Assembly (NCBI RefSeq): GCF_015040615.1
Contig: NZ_CP060402.1
Coordinates: 434,001-498,000, forward strand
Direction: 5' to 3'
DNA from: Microbacterium sp. YJN-G
Lineage (GTDB): Bacteria > Actinomycetota > Actinomycetes > Actinomycetales > Microbacteriaceae
DNA: 64,000 nt
Below, piece by piece: positions 1-6,942 of this stretch (its first letter is position 1; the number at the start of each line of letters is the position of its first letter). The notes beneath the pieces are model-generated. The model was not told the DNA's origin. It searched no databases and was given only the letters and a program-made list of their open reading frames with translations. Position numbers and translations under genes: made by a program.

Positions 1-388
1 ACACGAGGGTGTGCGAACCGGGGCTCTTGGCTATGCACACCTGCCCCTGCCCGGAGAGCACGGCCAGACGAACGGTCTCGTCGATCTCGTCGCGCACCTC
101 GTCCATGAAGCCGCGTGCCCGCTGGCTGAGCGTCTGCGCGTGGTCATAGGCCTGCCCGACCTCCCAGGCGCGCAGGCCGAGGCTCAGTCGCAGGTCGGCG
201 TCGCGCTCGACCCAGCCGCGATCGATCAGGGCTCCCAGCACGTGATGCACGCTCGACTTGGGCAGCCCCAGGCTCGACGCGATGGTGGTGAGCGTCTGGC
301 CCTCTTCGGCGTCAGCGAGCAGTTCGAGCACGCGCAGGGCCCGGTCCGCGGCCGGCGCGGTGATCTTCGAGGAGGCGTCGTCTGGCAT
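1..388 (-). CDS. IclR-family transcriptional regulator (partial, 5' part)
   Basis: The first 129 residues of a DNA-binding regulator; the gene runs off the left edge. Residues 12-75 carry the winged helix-turn-helix of the IclR family: a start like DRALRVLELLAD, then TLTTIASSLGLPKSSVHHVL as the recognition region. The effector-binding domain begins around residue 90 (QTLSQRARGFMDEVRDEID). The start is ATG at 388. It is transcribed away from the alcohol dehydrogenase at 618, so it is probably the local regulator of that gene. The ligand cannot be told from this fragment. The family assignment is firm; regulation of the neighbour is inference from divergent layout and two palindromes between the genes. 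Confidence 0.9.
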   Translation of the reverse strand, partial: MPDDASSKITAPAADRALRVLELLADAEEGQTLTTIASSLGLPKSSVHHVLGALIDRGWVERDADLRLSLGLRAWEVGQAYDHAQTLSQRARGFMDEVRDEIDETVRLAVLSGQGQVCIAKSPGSHTLV

Positions 389-398
389 TCGTCTTCCG

Positions 399-412
399 TT
401 CGATATGTCGAA
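399..412. promoter_or_regulatory. Inverted repeat upstream of IclR gene
   Basis: TTCGA-N4-TCGAA, perfect 5-bp arms with spacer TATG, ending 11 bp before the IclR start codon. IclR proteins commonly bind short palindromes near their own promoter, so this is a candidate autoregulatory site. The arms differ in one base from the site at 589-604 (TTCGA against TTCCA). Confidence 0.45.
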
Positions 413-588
413 TCGCTGTTGCTTTGACTGAACAGTACTGGGAACCCTAGTGGGCGCCCGTCGGTGATGTCCACCGAACCGCCGCTCGATCGAGCGCCCG
501 GCAGTCCTGCCGGAAAGCTCCGGCGAGTGAGGCTTGCGCGGCGTCGGCATCCGGGCTTAGTCTGCACGATACAGCATATGAAAACCCG

Positions 589-604
589 GTTCCAGATGTG
601 GAAC
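589..604. promoter_or_regulatory. Inverted repeat upstream of alcohol dehydrogenase
   Basis: GTTCCA-GATG-TGGAAC, perfect 6-bp arms with a 4-bp spacer, 13 bp before the proposed GTG start at 618. The spacing matches typical IclR-family operators and the regulator gene is adjacent. Candidate operator; binding is inference. Confidence 0.55.
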
Positions 605-617
605 AGATTGGTGAACA

Positions 618-1709
618 GTGTCTCTGTCCCTCTCCACCACCGCGACGCACTCCGCCGCCCCGGCGGCGACGATGAGCGCGCTCGTCCTCGAGGACTACGG
701 CCGCATGGTCGTGACGCAGCGACCCGTGCCGGCCGTCGGTGACGGCGAGGTGCGCGTGCGCGTGCACGGCGTCGGCGTCTGCGGATCCGACCTGCACGGC
801 TACACCGGCGCGAACGGCCGCCGCTTCCCGGGTCAGATCATGGGGCACGAGGCGGTCGGCACCGTGGATGCCGTCGGCGCCGGCGTGACGACTCTCGCGA
901 CCGGGCAGTGGGTGGTCGTCAACCCCACCCTCGCCTGCAACGACTGCGCCTGGTGCGCGCGCGGCCAGCAGCACATCTGCCCGCAGCGGCGCGTGCTCGG
1001 CGTCGACCCGACTCTGTCGAGCGCCTTCGCCGAGTTCTTCGTGGTGCCCGAGCGCAACCTCATCCCCTTCGGCGGCATCCCGCTGCACGGTGCGCTCGTC
1101 GAGCCGCTCGCCGTCGGGTACCACGCCGCCCGGCGCGCGGGCGTGGGCGCGGGAGACACGGTCGCCGTCGTCGGCGGGGGACCGATCGGTCAGGCCGCCG
1201 CGCTCGCCTGCATCCGTCTGGGGGCCGCGCGCGTGATCGTCAGCGAGCCGCGCGAGGCGCGTCGGCGGCTGCTGGAGGACATCGGAGCCGAGACCTTCGA
1301 TCCGTTCACCGAGAGCGTCCCGCTCGGTGCCGGCGAAGCGGATGCCGCGATCGACGCGGTCGGCGCCAGCGAGACCATCCTCACCGCGCTCGAGGTGACC
1401 GCCCCCGGCGGCACCGTCGTGCTCGTCGGGATGGATGCGCCCGCCGTCGAACTGCAGGCGTACCCCCTGACCACCCAGGAGCGCTCGCTCGTCGGCGCCT
1501 TCTGCTACACCGCCGAGGAGTTCGCCGAGACGGCGGCCTGGGCGGCCACGGTGCCCGAGATCCTCGATCGGCTGATCGAGCGAGCGGTCTCACTCGACGA
1601 GGCCCCCGCGGCCTTCGACGAGCTCACCGACCCTGAACGCCTCGCCGGGAAGATCATCATCGAGTTCCCCGCGATGCCCGAGAGCGCCGGATCACCGGCG
1701 ACCTCTTGA
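618..1709 (+). CDS. Zinc-dependent alcohol/polyol dehydrogenase (MDR family)
   Basis: Medium-chain NAD(P)-dependent dehydrogenase of the sorbitol/threonine dehydrogenase type, 363 residues from GTG 618. The catalytic zinc motif GVCGSDLHGY and GHE (MGHEAVGTVDAVG) are present. A structural-zinc loop with four cysteines follows (CNDCAWCARGQQHIC, near residue 110). The Rossmann nucleotide-binding stretch is VAVVGGGPIGQAAAL near residue 185. The substrate is probably a sugar alcohol or similar polyol. An internal ATG at 672 would give the more usual N-terminus (MSALVLEDYG), but bases 618-671 show coding-like third positions, so I kept the longer start. It is followed 45 bp later by the sugar-binding lipoprotein and may belong to the same carbohydrate locus. 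Confidence 0.88.
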   Translation: MSLSLSTTATHSAAPAATMSALVLEDYGRMVVTQRPVPAVGDGEVRVRVHGVGVCGSDLHGYTGANGRRFPGQIMGHEAVGTVDAVGAGVTTLATGQWVVVNPTLACNDCAWCARGQQHICPQRRVLGVDPTLSSAFAEFFVVPERNLIPFGGIPLHGALVEPLAVGYHAARRAGVGAGDTVAVVGGGPIGQAAALACIRLGAARVIVSEPREARRRLLEDIGAETFDPFTESVPLGAGEADAAIDAVGASETILTALEVTAPGGTVVLVGMDAPAVELQAYPLTTQERSLVGAFCYTAEEFAETAAWAATVPEILDRLIERAVSLDEAPAAFDELTDPERLAGKIIIEFPAMPESAGSPATS

Positions 1710-1754
1710 CCGTCCTGCATCACCCGAGTTACCAATCATCCAATGGAGGATCGC

Positions 1755-3044
1755 ATGTCACAGTTCATGTCGAGTCGTCTCACCCGGCTCGCCGGGGTGT
1801 CGCTCGTCGCGGCGCTGGCCCTCACGGGCTGCTCCGCACCGAGCGAAGAGGCACCCAAGAGCACCGGTGAGGTGAGCGGCGAGCTGAGCATCGCCACGAC
1901 GAGCGACATCGGCATCGGCGCGCTCATCGAATCGTTCGAGAAGGAGACCGGGGTCGACTTCGAGACCACGTTCGCCGAGGCGGGCGCCCTCAACGAGCAG
2001 CTCTCGCTGCAGATCAACGGCGGCACCGCACCCGACATCTTCCGTTCCGCGCCGGGCTGGGCGGCACCCTCCTCGGTGCTCAACCTCGCCGACATCGGCG
2101 CCGTGCGCGACCTTTCCGGCGAGGACTGGACCGCGAACGTGCCGAAGGCGTTCGAGTCGCTGCAGGTCTACGAGGGCGGCACCTACGCCTACCCCACCTT
2201 CGGGCAGGCCATCCTCGCCTTCTACAACATCAGCGTCTTCGAAGAGGCCGGCGTCACCCCGCCCACCACCTGGGACGAGCTGATCGAGGTCTCCGACAAG
2301 CTCAAGGCCGCAGGCAAGGTGCCGATCTCGCTCGGCTTCGCCGACAACTACGTGACGCAGTTCATCACCTACGCACTCTCGGCCACCCTCGTCAACGGCG
2401 CCGAGCCCGACTTCTACGAAGAGCTCAACGCCGGCAAGACCACGTTCGCCGAGTCGGACGGATGGCGCGAGACCTTCGAGAAGATCGTGAGCCTGATCGA
2501 AGACGGCTACACCACCGCCGACCCGCTCGGCACCCCCGGCGACCCGGCGATGCAGGCGGTCGGCAACGGCGATGCCGCGATCGTGATCATGCCCTCGGGT
2601 GCTTCGCCGAATCTCGCCAAGATGACCAAGGGCGGCTGGGACAACCTGGGCATCTTCGCCTTCCCGGCCACGAACTCGGCTGACGACACCTTCATCCCGT
2701 TCAGCCCCGACTTCCTCGTCGTCAGCAGCAAGACCGAGAACCCGGATGCCGCTCTCGCGTTCCTGGATCACATCTCCCAGCCCGACAACGCGGCGGCATT
2801 CGCCGAGGCGCAGGGCGCCATCCCGGCGCTGACCAACGCGACGCCGGTCGACAACCAGCTCAACACCGCCATCCAGGTCTACCTGGATGAGGAGCGCACC
2901 ACGCCGTTCGCCAACCACACCTGGCCGGGCGGAGAGGTCGCCGCGGCGCTGATGGCCGGCCTGCAGCAGGTCGTCCAGGGCGACAAGGACATCGACGGGC
3001 TGCTCGCCGACCTCGACACCGCCTATGCCGGAGTCAAGCGTTGA
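1755..3044 (+). CDS. Sugar ABC transporter substrate-binding lipoprotein
   Basis: Extracellular solute-binding protein of family 1 (MalE/UgpB type), 429 residues. The N-terminus is a lipoprotein signal: basic start, hydrophobic run (AGVSLVAALA) and lipobox LTGC, so the mature protein is anchored by cysteine on the outer membrane face. The start is ATG 1755, not the ATG 12 bp earlier, because GGAGGA at 1745-1750 is a well-placed ribosome site. Binding-protein features such as GTAPDIF and WDELIEV are present. It begins a translationally coupled set with two permeases and an esterase. No ATPase is encoded nearby, so it probably shares a common MsiK-like ATPase elsewhere, as many actinobacterial sugar importers do. 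Given the beta-mannosidase opposite, the ligand may be a mannoside. Confidence 0.93.
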   Translation: MSQFMSSRLTRLAGVSLVAALALTGCSAPSEEAPKSTGEVSGELSIATTSDIGIGALIESFEKETGVDFETTFAEAGALNEQLSLQINGGTAPDIFRSAPGWAAPSSVLNLADIGAVRDLSGEDWTANVPKAFESLQVYEGGTYAYPTFGQAILAFYNISVFEEAGVTPPTTWDELIEVSDKLKAAGKVPISLGFADNYVTQFITYALSATLVNGAEPDFYEELNAGKTTFAESDGWRETFEKIVSLIEDGYTTADPLGTPGDPAMQAVGNGDAAIVIMPSGASPNLAKMTKGGWDNLGIFAFPATNSADDTFIPFSPDFLVVSSKTENPDAALAFLDHISQPDNAAAFAEAQGAIPALTNATPVDNQLNTAIQVYLDEERTTPFANHTWPGGEVAAALMAGLQQVVQGDKDIDGLLADLDTAYAGVKR

Positions 3045-3988
3045 CGATGACCGCCATCCCGAGGAGCCCTGCGGACGCGCAGGGCTCCTCGGAGCGCCCC
3101 GCCCGCAAGCCGGGCCGGGTGTTCCGCCTCAACCGGGTGCCGCAGTGGTTCCTGCTGCCTGCCCTCATCTTCTACATCGTCGTCGTGCTGTACCCGAGCG
3201 TCGCCGGCGGCGTGCTCGCCTTCACCGACGCCAGAACGCTGCGCGGCGGCGACTGGGTCGGCTTCGAGAACTTCGTCACCATCCTGCAGAACGAGGCCGC
3301 GCGCGCCGCGCTGCTGAACACGCTCACGATCGCCGTCACCCTCACGATCGTGCAGACCACGCTGGGCCTGCTGCTTGCGGTCGCGCTGAACAGCGCCATC
3401 CGCGGACGCAACCTGCTGCGCACCATCTTCTTCGCGCCGATGATGCTGCCCCCGATCATCACCGGTCTGCTGTGGCAGTACATCTACACGCCCAACGGCC
3501 CGCTCGACTCCGCGATGGACTTCCTGGGCCTGGGCGCCTTCAAGGCCAGCTGGCTCGGCGACGCCGACATCGCGCTGTGGTCGATCATCGGCAGCGTCAT
3601 CTGGCATCACGTCGGCATGTCGATGGTGATCTACCTCGCCGGGCTGCAGGGCATCCCCGATGAGCTCTACGAAGCCGCCGCGGTCGACGGGGCGGGGCCG
3701 ATGCGCCGGTTCTGGAGCATCACCCGCCCGTTGCTGGGCCAGGCGACCACGATCGCGACCGTGCTCACCATGACCTCGTCGCTCAAGCTGTTCGATCAGA
3801 TCTTCGTGATGACCGGCGGCGGACCGGGCGTCTCGACGCAGACGCTGTCACTCATCATGTACCAGGAGGCGTTCGTGTACGGCAAGCAGGGCTACGGCTC
3901 GGCCATCGCCCTCGTGCTGGCCATGATCGTCGCCGCCATCGTCTTCGTGCAGATGAGTCTGACCCGGCGAGGGGAGCAGGAGGCATGA
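3041..3988 (+). CDS. Sugar ABC transporter permease (MalF/UgpA type)
   Basis: Inner-membrane permease, 315 residues with about six hydrophobic segments. It carries the EAA loop that contacts the ATPase (ELYEAAAVDGAGPMRRF, near residue 205). TTG at 3041 is preferred as start: it overlaps the upstream stop (TTGA) and has GGAG at 3030-3033 with 7-nt spacing. ATG 3047 is the alternative. It pairs with the following permease to form the channel for the lipoprotein encoded just before. Confidence 0.92.
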   Translation: MTMTAIPRSPADAQGSSERPARKPGRVFRLNRVPQWFLLPALIFYIVVVLYPSVAGGVLAFTDARTLRGGDWVGFENFVTILQNEAARAALLNTLTIAVTLTIVQTTLGLLLAVALNSAIRGRNLLRTIFFAPMMLPPIITGLLWQYIYTPNGPLDSAMDFLGLGAFKASWLGDADIALWSIIGSVIWHHVGMSMVIYLAGLQGIPDELYEAAAVDGAGPMRRFWSITRPLLGQATTIATVLTMTSSLKLFDQIFVMTGGGPGVSTQTLSLIMYQEAFVYGKQGYGSAIALVLAMIVAAIVFVQMSLTRRGEQEA

Positions 3989-4863
3989 GCACCATGACCC
4001 TCACCGTCCCGAAGAGCGAGGCTGCGCCCCGCCGGCGCCGGATGCGGCAGGGCTACGGCCGTCCGCTGCTCGAGGTGGTCATGGTCCTGGTGACCGTGGC
4101 GTACCTTTTCCCGCTGTACATCATGCTGACGATGTCGTTCAAGGCGCCGGTCGAGATCGCCGAGTCGTCGGTCGCGCTGCCCAAGGGGCTGTTCCTCGAC
4201 AACTATGCCACGGCGTGGTCGCAGGCGAACCTCGGCCGGGCGCTGCTGAACAGCGCGCTCATCACGAGCGTCAGCATCACCCTCGTGGTGATCATCGGCG
4301 CTATGGCCGGCTACGCCATCGCGCGCGGCAGCCGCCGCACCAGCACGCCGAAGCTGATGCTGTTCATGCTCGGCCTCATGATCCCCGGCCAGCTCGGCAT
4401 GGTGCCGCTGTACAACCTCATGCGCGACGTGGGGCTGCTGCAGAGCTACTGGTCGCTGATCATCTTCTACGCCGGATCGATGATGCCGATGACGGTGTTC
4501 CTGTACACCGGGTTCCTGCGCGCCCAGTCGTCGACCTACGAAGAGGCGGCGCGCATCGACGGTGCCGGCTGGTGGCGGTCGTTCTGGCACGTCGTCTTCC
4601 CGCTGCTGCGGCCGGTCACCGGCACCGTGATCATCGTCAACGCGATCAACATCTGGAACGACTTCCTCACCCCGCTGCTGTACGTGTCGGGGTCGGTGAA
4701 CCGCACCCTGCCGGTCGCGGTGTTCTCGTTCCAGGGAGAGTTCGCCAGCGAGTGGGGTCTGATCTTCGCGGGAATGGTGATCGCCGCGATGCCGGTGCTC
4801 ATCGTGTACTTCTTCCTGCAGCGGCACATCATCCACGGCTTCGCCGGCGGGCTGAAGGGATGA
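3985..4863 (+). CDS. Sugar ABC transporter permease (MalG/UgpE type)
   Basis: Second channel subunit, 292 residues with about six membrane segments. Its EAA loop reads TYEEAARIDGAGWWRSFW near residue 190. The gene overlaps the previous permease by 4 bp (ATGA) and the following esterase by 4 bp, showing tight translational coupling. The first part (PLYIMLTMSFKAP, then a D-N-Y-A-T-A-W stretch) is typical of carbohydrate CUT1 permeases. Confidence 0.93.
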   Translation: MSTMTLTVPKSEAAPRRRRMRQGYGRPLLEVVMVLVTVAYLFPLYIMLTMSFKAPVEIAESSVALPKGLFLDNYATAWSQANLGRALLNSALITSVSITLVVIIGAMAGYAIARGSRRTSTPKLMLFMLGLMIPGQLGMVPLYNLMRDVGLLQSYWSLIIFYAGSMMPMTVFLYTGFLRAQSSTYEEAARIDGAGWWRSFWHVVFPLLRPVTGTVIIVNAINIWNDFLTPLLYVSGSVNRTLPVAVFSFQGEFASEWGLIFAGMVIAAMPVLIVYFFLQRHIIHGFAGGLKG

Positions 4864-6020
4864 GCGCGCTCGCCCCCATCGCATCCACGACGCACCAGCC
4901 GGTGCGCGTAGGGGACGGCCGCAATCTCTCGGACGGCACCACGCAGACCCTCAGCACGCTGTTCACGCACCAACTGCTGAGGCCGGCCGCCAGCATCCGG
5001 TTGGTCTTCGCGAACTGGTACAACACCGACGGGGACAGCCTGCCCGGCACCGACCCGATCCGGGTCAGCGCCGAGGTGCGGGCGGGCGGCATCCTGCCGG
5101 TGACGTTCGACGGACGCGATCACATCCGGATCGAACCCGGCGCGACCGTGCTGTCCGATCCGGTGCCGCTCGATCCGCACGGCGGTGCGGGGGCGGATCG
5201 GATGCTGCTGTCGACCTGCACGGTCGTCTCGGTCGGGCCGGGCGGGCGGTTCCCGCTCGGTTCGAGCACCGATGCGTCCTCGGGAGAGGGAGTGGCGGCG
5301 GGAGACCTCCGCGGACGGCCGGTGCCCACGGCATCCGCGTACGGATACGGGCCGTGGCAGGTGCTCGCCGAGGCGCCGGAAGCCGATTCAGCACTGCTGC
5401 TCGTGGTGGGCGACTCCAACGGAGTCGGCTTCGGCGACCGCCGAGGAGGCGCCGAGCATTTCGGCTGGGTGCGCCGCCGGTTCGACGGGCGCTGCGACGT
5501 GATGAACATCTCGGTCAGCGGCGCGCGGCTGGAGAACAGCATGACGGCGTCGCAGCTGGCGCTGCGCCTGGCGCAGGTGCAGTGGTCGTCACCGACCACC
5601 GTGCTGACGGCGCTCGGCACGAACGACATCCGCTGCGGTGTGCCGGGGGTCGCCGAGGTGCGAGAGCGGATGCTGAACCACTGGGGTGTGCTCGCCACCG
5701 TCGCCCCGTGCCTGATCGCGACCACGGTGCCGCCGGCGACGACGAGCACCGACGGCTGGCGCACGCTCGAGGCGCAGCGGCTGGATCACGGCAACGACAC
5801 CCGCCGCATCATCAACGACTGGCTGCGGACGGTGCCCGCCCCGCTCGACGCGGTGTTCGACCTCGCCGCCGCGGTCGAGGCCGAGCCGGGCCTGTGGCGG
5901 CCGGGCATGACCGAGGATGGCGTGCACCCCAGCCCCGAGGGGCACGCGGCGATCGCGGCGGCCGCGCGGGACTTCTCGTTCGAGGGGGATGACGCGGCGG
6001 TGCGGGCGGTGAGGGGATAG
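4860..6020 (+). CDS. SGNH/GDSL-type esterase, probable sugar O-acetylesterase
   Basis: SGNH hydrolase of 386 residues. The catalytic serine lies in VVGDSNGVG near residue 183, block III is ALGTNDIR, and the C-terminal Asp-His pair is in EDGVHPSPEGH. The first 170 residues form a beta-rich region without a recognised domain, perhaps carbohydrate-binding. No signal peptide is visible, so it acts in the cytoplasm, presumably removing acyl groups from imported sugars before the glycosidase acts. The start ATG 4860 overlaps the stop of the permease (ATGA), placing it in the transporter operon. It converges on the LacI-like gene with a 28-bp gap. The hydrolase fold is clear; the substrate is inferred from context. 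Confidence 0.85.
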   Translation: MSALAPIASTTHQPVRVGDGRNLSDGTTQTLSTLFTHQLLRPAASIRLVFANWYNTDGDSLPGTDPIRVSAEVRAGGILPVTFDGRDHIRIEPGATVLSDPVPLDPHGGAGADRMLLSTCTVVSVGPGGRFPLGSSTDASSGEGVAAGDLRGRPVPTASAYGYGPWQVLAEAPEADSALLLVVGDSNGVGFGDRRGGAEHFGWVRRRFDGRCDVMNISVSGARLENSMTASQLALRLAQVQWSSPTTVLTALGTNDIRCGVPGVAEVRERMLNHWGVLATVAPCLIATTVPPATTSTDGWRTLEAQRLDHGNDTRRIINDWLRTVPAPLDAVFDLAAAVEAEPGLWRPGMTEDGVHPSPEGHAAIAAAARDFSFEGDDAAVRAVRG

Positions 6021-6048
6021 CACGGTTCAGGCGGTCTGCGTCGGCGGA

Positions 6049-6942
6049 TCAGCGTGGCGTGGCCGTGGACTCGCGTGCGATCAACCGCGGGGGAACGGCA
6101 GCGATCACGGTGCGCTCCGCGCCGTCCACCAGACGCAGCAGCGCCTGTGCGGCCTGCTCGCCGAGCGCGTGGATGTCGCGGCTCATCGCCGTCAGCGGCG
6201 GACGCGTGACGCGGCACAGGACCGAGTCGTCGCCGGCGAGCACCGACAGGTCGTCCGGGATGCGCAGACCGCGCGCCGTGAGGGCGTCCACCGCCCCTGC
6301 GGCCATCACGTCGTTGTCGAACATGACCGCCGTGGGCGCGGCATCCGATCTCAGCAGCTCGTCGGCGGCGGCCGCGCCGCCCTCCGGCGAGAAGTCGGCG
6401 TTCGCCACGGCGGGCACCCCGCCGACCGCCCGGACGGCCTCGGTGAACGCCGCCGTCCGTCGCTGCGTGTGCGAGAAGCCGACGGGACCGGCGACCCGGC
6501 CGATGCGCGAGTGCCCGAGCGCGATCAGGTGATCGACGGCGCCCTGAACCACCGCTGACTCGTCGGTCCAGAGCACGGCATGGTCACCGGCGTCATCCGG
6601 GTGGGCGAGCGCGAGAGCCGCGAAGCCGAGTTCGTCGACGAGACCGAGCCGCGGGTCCTCCGGCACGAGCACATCGACCAGCAGCACCGCGCCGACCCTA
6701 CCCCTCTCATGCCAGCGGTGATAGGCGTCGAGCTCAGACGCCATGTCGGGCACGACCTGCAGGACGAGGGCGCGACCGTGCGCGGTGAGCACGTCTTCGA
6801 CGCCGGCCATGAAGTCGTTGTAGAAGGCCTCGATCCCCAGCGTCCGCACCGGGCGGCGCAGCACCAGGCCTACGGCCCGGTGATCAGCGGCCGCGGCGGT
6901 GTCGGCCTCCGAAGTGGCAGGGGTCATGCTCAGCAGTATCAC
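6049..6942 (-). CDS. LacI-type ligand-binding protein lacking the HTH domain
   Basis: 297 residues matching the periplasmic-binding-like core of LacI/GalR regulators: AVGLVLRRP near the start, ALGHSRIGRVAGP, and PTAVMFDNDVMAAGAVDAL followed by IPDDLSVLAGDD. The usual 55-residue helix-turn-helix and hinge are missing: only about 25 residues precede the core, and the upstream bases belong to the beta-mannosidase. The GTG start at 6942 overlaps the mannosidase stop (GTGA); an ATG at 6927 is also possible. It is therefore translationally coupled to the enzyme. It may be a sugar sensor without direct DNA binding, a decayed regulator, or a partner of another regulator. The family core is certain, the role is unknown. 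Confidence 0.8.
   Translation of the reverse strand: MILLSMTPATSEADTAAAADHRAVGLVLRRPVRTLGIEAFYNDFMAGVEDVLTAHGRALVLQVVPDMASELDAYHRWHERGRVGAVLLVDVLVPEDPRLGLVDELGFAALALAHPDDAGDHAVLWTDESAVVQGAVDHLIALGHSRIGRVAGPVGFSHTQRRTAAFTEAVRAVGGVPAVANADFSPEGGAAAADELLRSDAAPTAVMFDNDVMAAGAVDALTARGLRIPDDLSVLAGDDSVLCRVTRPPLTAMSRDIHALGEQAAQALLRLVDGAERTVIAAVPPRLIARESTATPR

Noticed and set aside
1758..2918. Long open frame on the minus strand across the sugar-binding lipoprotein
   Set aside because: Antisense shadow of a high-GC gene; no domain, no start context, and the plus strand has a complete lipoprotein.
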